This document shows, piece after piece, positions 56,410 through 64,000 of a stretch of DNA of 64,000 nucleotides. Both the position numbers and the translations under genes were made by a program. Every line of letters starts with the position of its first letter. Position 1 is the first letter of the stretch. Under the pieces are notes generated by a model that was given only the letters and a program-made list of their open reading frames with translations, was not told the DNA's origin and made no database searches. Source of the DNA: Nelumbo lutea (Eukaryota > Streptophyta > Magnoliopsida > Proteales > Nelumbonaceae); NCBI GenBank assembly GCA_022828595.1, contig JAKGHH010000003.1, positions 102,323,583-102,387,582 of the forward strand, in the 5' to 3' direction.

Positions 56410-57264
56410 TTAATAACATTCTGACAAACGATGGTTTGACCATTTGGTTCAAACGGATGACCCGTTTTGACAACAAAAATTACAAGCAAAAAATTACTGA
56501 ACCATTCTGGCCACCGGTTTTCGGGTCGATGGTTCGAATAGACAGTCCATTCTAACAACAAAAATTTTAGGCAAAAAATTGTGTGTGAGGTCCATTAAAC
56601 AGTACAATACATGTTATGTCATTCGAGCGTGTGACTCGTATGACCTGAAAACTGAATCGATCTCGCCACCGGTTTTTGGATTGACGGTTCGACCGTTCGG
56701 TTTGAACGGACGACCCACTTTGACAATAAAAATTACAGGCAAAAAATTGAATGGGTGAGGACAGTGAGGTCCATTGAGCAGTATCATACACGACCCATTT
56801 TGACAACAAAAATTAAAATAAATATCCAAAAACCATTGAACGAGTCAATGGGTTGATGATTCGACCACTTGGGTCAATGGGTCGTTAACCAATTCAACAG
56901 TTTTTGGCCAGGGAACGAGGTTAGGGTAAAACGGAATTGGTTGCCTGGACGGTTCCCAATTAAAAAAAACCGATGACCCATTCTGACAACAATTCGAGCG
57001 TGTGACTCATATGACCTGGAAACGGAACCATTATGATCACCGGTTTTTGGGTCAAAAATTCGATTGTTCGATTTGAATAGATGCCCCGTTCTGACAATAA
57101 AAATTAAAAAAAAAGGCCAAAAACCATTGAACGGGTCAATGGGTTGATGATTCGACCACTTGGGTCAATGGGTCGTTGGCCAATTCAACAGTTTGTGGCC
57201 AGGGACCGAGATTGGGGTAAAACGGAACCGGTTGCCTGGACGGTTCCCAATTAAAACAAATAAA
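56410..57264. repeat. Cluster of dispersed CCGGTTTT / GGTCAATGGGT repeats
   Basis: Blocks such as CACCGGTTTT.GG.T, GACAACAAAAATT, AAAAACCATTGAACGGGTCA and GTAAAACGGAA..GGTTGCCTGG recur several times in rotating order. The same blocks appear at 23340-23600 and in the duplicated unit to the right. Small open frames here are artefacts of the repeat. Confidence 0.7.
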
Positions 57265-58156
57265 AAATTGAGGACCCATTATGACAACAAAAATTTTAGG
57301 CAAAAAATTGTGTGTGAGGTCCATTAAACAGTACAATACATGTTATGTCATTCGAGCGTGTGACTCGTATGACCTGGAAATGGAACCGTTATGGCCACCG
57401 GTTTTGAGGTCAACAATTCGATTGTTCGATTTGAACAGATGGCTCGTTCTGACAATAAAAATTAAAAAAATAAAAAAACAACCAAAAACCATTGAATGGG
57501 TCAACGGTTCAACCGCCCAGGTTAATGGGTCATTGACCGATTCAACAATTTTTGGCTAGGGACCGAGATTAGGATAAAACGGAACCGGTTGCCTAGATGG
57601 TTCCTGATTAAAAATAAATAAAAAAATGGTCAAAAACCATTGAACGGGTCAATGGGTCGATGGTTCGACTGCTCGGGTCAATGGGTCATTGATCGATTCA
57701 ATGGTTTTTGGCCAAGGACTAAGTCAACGGTGACGATTCCATTCCAACCCCTACGAAATTGGGTCCCTCCTTTAGTAATATTATTAAAATGAATTGTAAA
57801 TGACTTCAATATTGTATTTCATGGATAAAATGAATTGAATATTACTTGTATGCGACTGAACACATGATAATTTAGTAAAAACACAAGATTCATCTCTATA
57901 ATATAAATTTTAAGCATAGATGAGCATATATATATATATTTAAATCGAATTGGTTAAGAAATTAATTAAGCACCCATAATTTTATCATGGATATGACACT
58001 TATTAAACCATAATGGTGTAATAGGATTCATGTAGCCAATCCTATGTAGTTTAGACAAGTCTTAGATGATGATGATGATATTTAAATCAAATCAAATGGG
58101 ATTATATTAAGTCACATGGGATTGGATTCACATTCCATCCAATTGTAAAACAATCC

Positions 58157-58972
58157 TGATGGAGTGCGATCCGGTTAGTCTTAGCTGTCCGCTACCTTGC
58201 TTCTGAATTCGGGGTAGCAGGGAACCTGAAACGGAAGAGATGGGAAAGCTCCGGGGGGAACCCGGTGTAGAGGCTCCGAAGCTCAAGTTAGAATCCTTCA
58301 AAAGCAAGGTAATACCAGATAGCGCAAAGTTTGCATACCTCCGTTGTCGGGGGGCAGGGGGCTCTTATAGTCACTTCGTGTACTCGTCTCGAGGCCCTTA
58401 TCAGATCGGGTATGATTACCCTTGCGCTTGTCAACTCGGCCGTCGTCCCTTCTGCTGAGACAGAACCGTCACTGCCTAACCGTCTAATTGGAGATGGCGG
58501 CGTCAGTGGCGGTGGCAGGTGGCCGTTTAGAGTGCTACTGCCAAACGTTAGATCCCAAGTCAGTCAGGCGTGGCGCCCTCGGCACGGACTTTCCCTGATG
58601 TCAGGCATGGTACGACTTGTTTTGGCTTTGGTGCCCAGAAATGATGCGAAGTGCTGAGCGAGGCGGTCTTGAGCTCGGAGGTATCCCGAGCTGTTACAAG
58701 GTACTTCGGCGAAGTCTATCCCGAGCTGTTACAAGGATGGCAGTTCGGCGAAGTCTATCCCGAGCTGTCACAAGGTGGGGTCAATTCGGCGAAGTGTATC
58801 CCGAGCTGTTACACAGGTTAGTTCGGCGAAGTCTGTCCCGAGCTGTTACAAGGTGGGTTAGTTCGGCGAAATGTGTCCCCTTGTTCCTGCCTAGGCTTGG
58901 TCCCTTTTGCCGAGCTGTCGTTTCTGCCACGTGTCTCATAATAAAGAGGTCGGGCCAAATCTTCCTTCATCA
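58157..58972 (-). repeat. Solo LTR, Tat-like, with target duplication (copy 1)
   Basis: On the minus strand it starts TGATGAAGGAAGATTTGGCC and ends CGGATCGCACTCCATCA. AATCC flanks both sides (58152-58156, 58973-58977). The start matches the LTR family of elements A and B. There is no internal region, so it is a recombination product of a full element. Frames such as MGKLRGEPGVEAPKLKLE are chance. Confidence 0.85.
58670..58880. repeat. 35-45-base tandem repeat within the solo LTR
   Basis: TCCCGAGCTGTTACAAGG..AGTTCGGCGAAGT recurs five times with small changes; the second LTR copy has the same array at 60500-60700. It lies close to the LTR start on the minus strand, in the U3 region. Confidence 0.75.
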
Positions 58973-59093
58973 AATCCCATTTCAAATTACCCTTAACAAA
59001 GTTGAGTTTGGATTCGAATTCAAATATTATTTGCAGTCCTAGGGGGTAGTTCATCCCATATAGCTCATCCCCTACCAATGACCTCCCCCCCCC

Positions 59094-60908
59094 AAAATTG
59101 AGGACCCATTATGACAACAAAAATTTTAGGCAAAAAATTGTGTGTGAGGTCCATTAAACAGTACAATACATGTTATGTCATTCGAGCGTGTGACTCGTAT
59201 GACCTGGAAATGGAACCGTTATGGCCACCGGTTTTGGGGTCAACAATTCGATTGTTCGATTTGAACAGATGGCTCGTTCTGACAATAAAAATTAAAAAAA
59301 TAAAAAAACAACAAAAAACCATTGAACGGGTCAACGGTTTGACCGCCTGGGTCAATGGGTCATTGGCCAATTTAACGATTTTTTACCAGGGACCAAGGTT
59401 AGGATAAAACGGAACCGGTTGCTTGGATGGTTCCCAATTAAAAAAATAAAAATTGGTCAAAAACCATTAAATAGGTCAACGAGTCGATGGTTCGACTGCT
59501 TGAATCAATAGATCATTGACCGATTCAATGGTTTTTGGCCAGAGACTAGGTCAACGAGTCGACGATTCCATTCCAACCCCTACGAAATTGGGTCCCTCCT
59601 TTAGTAATATTATTAAAATGAATTGTAAATGACTTCAATATTGTATTTCATGGATAAAATGAATTGAATATTACTTGTATGCGACTGAACACATGATAAT
59701 TTAGTAAAAACACAAGATTCATCTCTATAATATAAATTTTAAGCATAGATGAGCATATATATATATATTTAAATCGAATTGGTTAAGAAATTAATTAAGC
59801 ACCCATAATTTTATCATGGATATGACACTTATTAAACCATAATGGTGTAATAGGATTCATGTAGCCAATCCTATGTAGTTTAGACAAGTCTTAGATGATG
59901 ATGATGATATTTAAATCAAATCAAATGGGATTATATTAAGTCACATGGGATTGGATTCACATTCCATCCAATTGTAAAACAATCCTGATGGAGTGCGATC
60001 CGGTTAGTCTTAGCTGTCCGCTACCTTGCTTCTGAATTCGGGGTAGCAGGGAACCTGAAACGGAAGAGATGGGAAAGCTCCGGGGGGAACCCGGTGTAGA
60101 GGCTCCGAAGCTCAAGTTAGAATCCTTCAAAAGCAAGGTAATACCAGATAGCGCAAAGTTTGCATACCTCCGTTGTCGGGGGGCAGGGGGCTCTTATAGT
60201 CACTTCGTGTACTCGTCTCGAGGCCCTTATCAGATCGGGTATGATTACCCTTGCGCTTGTCAACTCGGCCGTCGTCCCTTCTGCTGAGACAGAACCGTCA
60301 CTGCCTAACCGTCTAATTGGAGATGGCGGCGTCAGTGGCGGTGGCAGGTGGCCGTTTAGAGTGCTGCTGCCAAACGTTAGATCCCAAGTCAGTCAGGCGT
60401 GGCGCCCTCGGGCACGGACTTCCCTGATGTCAGGCATGGTACGACTTGTTTGGCTTTGGTGCCCAGAAGATGATGCGAAGTGCTGAGCGAGGCGGTCTTG
60501 AGCTCGGAGGTATCCCGAGCTGTTACAAGGTACTTCGGCGAAGTCTATCCCGAGCTGTTACAAGGTGGCAGTTCGGCGAAGTCTATCCCGAGCTGTCACA
60601 AGGTGGGTCAATTCGGCGAAGTGTATCCCGAGCTGTTACAAGGTAGTTCGGCGAAGTCTGTCCCGAGCTGTTACAAGGTGGGTTAGTTCGGCGAAATGTG
60701 TCCCCTTGTTCCCGCCTAGGCTTGGTCCCTTTTGCCGAGCTGTCGTTTCTGCCACGTGTCTCATAATAAAGAGGTCGGGCCAAATCTTCCTTCATCAAAT
60801 CCCATTTCAAATTACCCTTAACAAAGTTGAGTTTGGATTCGAATTCAAATATTATTTGCAGTCCTAGGGGTAGTTCATCCCATATAGCTCATCCCCTACC
60901 AATGACCT
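59094..60908. repeat. Tandem duplication, unit 2 (1.82 kb)
   Basis: Second copy of 57265-59093, ending in a run of about 15 C at 60915-60929 where unit 1 has 9-10 C. The first part (CCGGTTTT repeat blocks) has diverged more and is shorter than in unit 1; the rest is almost identical. Confidence 0.85.
59986..60797 (-). repeat. Solo LTR, Tat-like (copy 2)
   Basis: 812 bases, matching copy 1 and flanked by the same AATCC (59981-59985, 60798-60802). Same flanks and same insertion site mean it was copied with the surrounding DNA, not inserted anew. Confidence 0.85.
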
Positions 60909-61107
60909 CCCCTTCCCCCCCCCCCCCCCAATAACACTAGATGAATAGATGTACAAAAAGTAAAATAGGGGAGGGCGTAGCCCACTTGAACCCTACCTCA
61001 AAATATAAAATCTCACCCTAAAACTTTGTATCGAGAGGAAACCAATTAAGTAAACCTGCATGGTGGAATATTGTGAAAGTCTTCAAGAAGTTTACAAAAA
61101 TCATTAA

Positions 61108-61236
61108 GGCTATGTTTGATTTGAAGGAAACGGTAGAAAAAGGAAGGGAAAGGTATAAAAACCTTTACAACCCTTGTATTGGTTTTCATGTCTTTCCCTT
61201 CCTTTCTCTACCTTTTCCTTTAAACCAAACATAGCC
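61108..61236. mobile_element. Tourist-like MITE, 129 bases
   Basis: Left arm GGCTATGTTTGATTTGAAGG and right arm (reversed) GGCTATGTTTGGTTTAAAGG pair for about 50 bases, with TAA on each side. Almost the whole element folds back. Confidence 0.8.
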
Positions 61237-61409
61237 TAAGGTCATTAGGAAGAGATGTGAATTGGTGGTATCTCCCCTCATTGATCCCTTTATTAGCCAT
61301 AAGATTGGCATATTTGTTTCATTCTCTTAAAGTATGAGAGAATCAAACAGTCGTTAAAGAAAGTAGTGAGTCGATCCTTCTAATGGTGCAAATTACCACC
61401 CGTGGAATG

Positions 61410-61598
61410 TTAACAATTTCCTTTCATAATATCAATGAGTACTTTTCCATCACTTTCAACTTCAAGGTTCAATATACCATGATCAAAATAACATTGAAGA
61501 TCATCAAGTAATGCATTCAATTCAACATGGATGGAAGTTGTATGGATTTCGGATCTGCTGATTACAACACAATTGGCCATGTTTACCCAACCACACAT
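61410..61598 (-). pseudogene. Possible LINE-type RNase H fragment
   Basis: The minus strand reads HVELNALLDDLQCYFDHGIL and NLEVESDGKVLIDIMKG. The pattern (E..AL..GL, then LEVESDSK.L) resembles the RNase H domain found in plant LINE-derived and RVT_3 proteins. Catalytic Glu and Asp positions are visible but the domain is only partial. No reverse transcriptase was found nearby. Confidence 0.45.
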
Positions 61599-61599
61599 T

Positions 61600-63058
61600 G
61601 GGAATGTCTCTTATACTTTATATCACCGATATTCTTAATGTGTGACTGGATGAATTTGGCCAGCAATGTGTTGATTTGATATAATTAAATGGCATGAAAT
61701 TTTCCCAAAGACTTTGCCCTTGAATAAGATTAAATCAATATTTTATTATGAAATCTTGAGTGACATCATGGATTGATCAAATTCCAAGCCATCCTTCTTG
61801 AATAGGTCTGTGAATTTTACTCCAACTAACCTAATGACTTTTTTTACCATGACCAACAGTACCTCGACCAGGGGGTGTGGCACTAAACACGTATGTATAG
61901 TCATACTTTGAAGGACATGCTTGACTATTCAAGCACTTATTATCAGTGAGAGCTACAAAAGGTGTGAATGGCAAATGCTATTGAAAGAATCTTGTAATGC
62001 TCTTGATCATATCAATGGTAGAGGTTCTAACATTTTGATGGACAATGAAACAAGATGTCTCATTGTTGATAAGTTCATTGGAGTCCTTATCATAAATTTA
62101 AATAATTTTCATTAAGTTCTCAAGACCTCTTCTTGAATTGAGGGCAAAAAACCATGGTATCATCTACTGAGAGACTAGGAGTAATTTTGGTGCATCCCCT
62201 TGGAAGAGCATAGTAAAAAACAATTCCATTTTGGAAGATACCATTAGGTACTACTAGATATCATGTATGACAATCGAAAGAAGAAATGTCCATCATCTAT
62301 ATATTAAGTTGTGTTAGGTTTGAAGGAAAAGCTAGGCCAAAAGGAAGTTCTTCAAACCTCCATTTTGACAATTCTCCCGACACCCCTAGGCACATACCCC
62401 TATACAACAAGTGGTAGAAATATTGTCTTGTGGAATTCCAAGTACAAACATCGAGCTCAAGACACAATTGTTCCAAATGCAACATATTTTCTAGGGGGAT
62501 CATACACAAATGTTTACTCGGTGTCGAAAGTGTTTTTTTTTTTTTTTATATTATTATTACAACAATTTGCTACAATTATATGTGTAAAATATTATTATAC
62601 AATATGAAAATATCATATATTTAATATCTCACACATAAAAACTATAAGGATAAATTGTTGAAACCTCCCTAAAGTTTGGTAGTTGCGATAATCTTACATG
62701 AACTTTTTGACATAGTTGCAACTAGATCCCTCTGTTAGAGGCATGAAAAATGTCTAAGATACCCATGCAATTACAATTGATGCTGGTTTTTACAAAAAAA
62801 AAAAAATACAAACTTTATAAACAACAAAAACAAAATAAGAGAGTTTAAAGTTGTAGCTTTACCTTTGAGGGATTGATATTAAGGGCAAATTTGGGAAATT
62901 TCTTAAAATATCAGTATGGTTTAGGAAATTGAATAGATTTACCCCTACTGTTTACATGTTGTCTTAAAATATCATTAAATTTTCTAACAATTTACCAGTT
63001 TTGCCCCTACCGTTAGCATTCGTTAATGTCCCGTCAAAATCTGCACATTTGACACCAT
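61600..63058. other. No gene seen
   Basis: Mixed sequence. 61590-61655 has a weak foldback (CCAACCACACATTGGGAATG against CCAGTCACACATTAAGAATA reversed). 62640-63058 has the CCTCCCTAAAGTTTGG and TTTGCCCCTACCGTTAGCA wording common in plant dispersed repeats. Frames at 61921, 62297 and 62311 are unrecognised. Confidence 0.4.
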
Positions 63059-63137
63059 GTGACATGTAAACTTTTTTTTAGAAAACCCAATATTATCTTC
63101 CGTCCATCTTCTTTAAGCCGGGTAAGAATCACAGCCC

Positions 63138-63455
63138 ATGAGCGGGACCCTCAAGCTCATATCCATTGTTATAATCTTTCTCACCAATGTCTTGGGTATA
63201 TCTTCATCGGTGATTATTTCTTGCCAATTGCACAAGAAACCCACATATGAGCATATTCTCCTAGTTATCAAATGCTTTGTTGTCAGAGCAATCCTCTCCA
63301 CATCTCTAGTCCATGTCCTCCCCAATGTGTTCAGTGTCCTCTCTAATTGTCAAGTCACCAACCATCACCATTTTAAGGACTTCCCATTCTTTGGTTTAGT
63401 CACCTTAATTGGGGCTTTGCTTGCATTGTTGGTGGACGTGACAACCACAACCTAG
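63138..63455 (+). pseudogene. ZIP6-like metal transporter, N-terminal fragment
   Basis: The frame encodes the first three membrane helices of a ZIP transporter: GTLKLISIVIIFLTNVLGIS, then HKKPTYEHILLVIKCFVVRA, ILSTSLVHVLPNVFSVLSNC, QVTNHHHFKDFPFFGLVTL and IGALLALLVD. The order and wording fit plant ZIP6 (zinc/iron import). The usual AAG in helix II (CFAAGVILSTS) is VVR here. The frame closes at TAG 63453-63455, where the His-rich loop should begin, and the later helices were not found before the window end. The true start is unclear; sequence before ATG 63138 does not show a secure signal. Either an exon of a gene running out of the window or, more likely, a decayed copy. Confidence 0.65.
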
Positions 63456-64000
63456 AGAAGTGGATTTTGGAATAGAGATGGGAGCGATGTTGTGAAGCAT
63501 CAAAATTGGGTTGCTTTTGTTTCTACATGATAGTCATTGTTACGATTTCTGTTGTGGCATCAGAAGATCCCGATGTTGTTGTTATTGAAAGACCAATCAC
63601 TATTATGATCAAAACCATGGTGAGTTTGTGGATGGTAGGGATGGGTCCAAGGGAAATTGGGCATCGGTGGCCGAAGAGAACCAATACAAGGTGGAGGAAG
63701 ACCGATAGGGTGATGTAGGCGACTATAGAGGTGAATAAAAAAGACTAGGTGGAGCCCCAAGAATGGGCGTGACTCCACCTGAAACCAACGATGACAATAT
63801 GCTCTGACAACAAATAGATGAGGGTTCCCATCCTTGATTGATTTCTTTGGCGGGGTCAAAATGTGTAGAAAAGGGAAAGATTAATCATAGTTACAAGAAG
63901 AATCCTCCCTTGTGTGTTGAAGCATCCAAATTTATTCCTTCAATGTCTTTTACTCTTTTAGTTTATGCTCCTTTGCCTCTTGAAGAAAAAAAAAAAAGAA
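63456..64000. other. No further gene recognised
   Basis: Frames at 63506-63718 (plus) and 63859-63560 (minus) do not match ZIP helices or other domains. This may hold the decayed ZIP variable loop (a D/H/G-rich stretch near 63600) or intron. Ends in a poly-A-like run. Confidence 0.35.

Larger units (their letters stand above)
57265..59093. repeat. Tandem duplication, unit 1 (1.83 kb)
   Basis: It starts AAAATTGAGGACCCATTATG and ends after CCAATGACCTCCCCCCCCC. It matches 59094-60908 nearly base for base over most of its length, offset 1829. It contains repeat blocks, about 400 bases of unique AT-rich sequence and a solo LTR. Confidence 0.85.

Noticed and set aside
57281..57559. Frame repeated at 59111-59407 (MTTKILGKKLCVRSIKQYN)
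   Set aside because: It falls in the CCGGTTTT/GGTCAATGG dispersed repeat; the reverse strand is also open, and the repeat is non-coding elsewhere.
58240..58657. Frames repeated exactly at 60069-60486, looking like a conserved protein pair
   Set aside because: They are in a solo LTR copied by tandem duplication; identity reflects recent duplication, not selection.
62311..62607. Plus-strand frame with a hydrophobic tail
   Set aside because: The tail comes from a T-run; no homology or neighbouring exon.

Overview
The window reads as nuclear DNA of a eudicot-like angiosperm. Genes have plant GT-AG introns, the recognisable genes are plant families (DUF295 F-box, class 3 lipase, ZIP6-type metal transporter, SPARK-ectodomain receptor kinase), there is a nuclear initiator tRNA-Met gene, and most of the sequence is LTR retrotransposon and MITE debris. 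I cannot name the species.

Layout. 1-3773: deletion derivative of a Ty3/gypsy Tat-like element (element A) with no gag-pol but an antisense gene. 3.9-6.1 kb: decayed host exons, including a SPARK-ectodomain pseudogene. 7.5-10.2 kb: possible LTR and a MITE. 10.9-14.8 kb: receptor-kinase scrap fused to a minus-strand gypsy fragment (element E). 16.8-21 kb: Tourist-like MITE, then a 5' copia half-element. 21.9-23.1 kb: tRNA-iMet and a three-exon gene, the only protein gene here that looks intact. 23.8-26.6 kb: MITEs, a rearranged copia fragment, and a DUF295 F-box gene cut by that copia LTR. 28.4-38.3 kb: large decayed Tat-like element B (gag, PR, RT, two RNase H domains, integrase, antisense gene). 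38.3-39.4 kb: stub of a second F-box copy and two foldback elements. 41.6-46.4 kb: ten-exon class 3 lipase with one internal stop. 47.3-51.5 kb: very AT-rich repeat. 51.5-54.4 kb: complete non-autonomous LTR element C with target-site duplication. 55.2 kb: unrecognised exon remnant. 56.4-60.9 kb: dispersed repeats and a 1.83-kb tandem duplication, each copy holding the same solo LTR. 61-64 kb: MITE, a possible LINE RNase H scrap, and a ZIP6-like N-terminal exon.

The most interesting feature is the antisense gene carried by elements A and B between the pol position and the 3' LTR. In both copies it has a TATA box on its own strand, the same start context, a putative gypsy-type domain, an intron at the same place, a coiled coil and an acidic tail. 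Extra antisense ORFs are known in Tat-lineage elements, so this is a well-preserved example of a poorly understood accessory gene rather than a proven new system. I found no CRISPR array, operon or other clearly new system.
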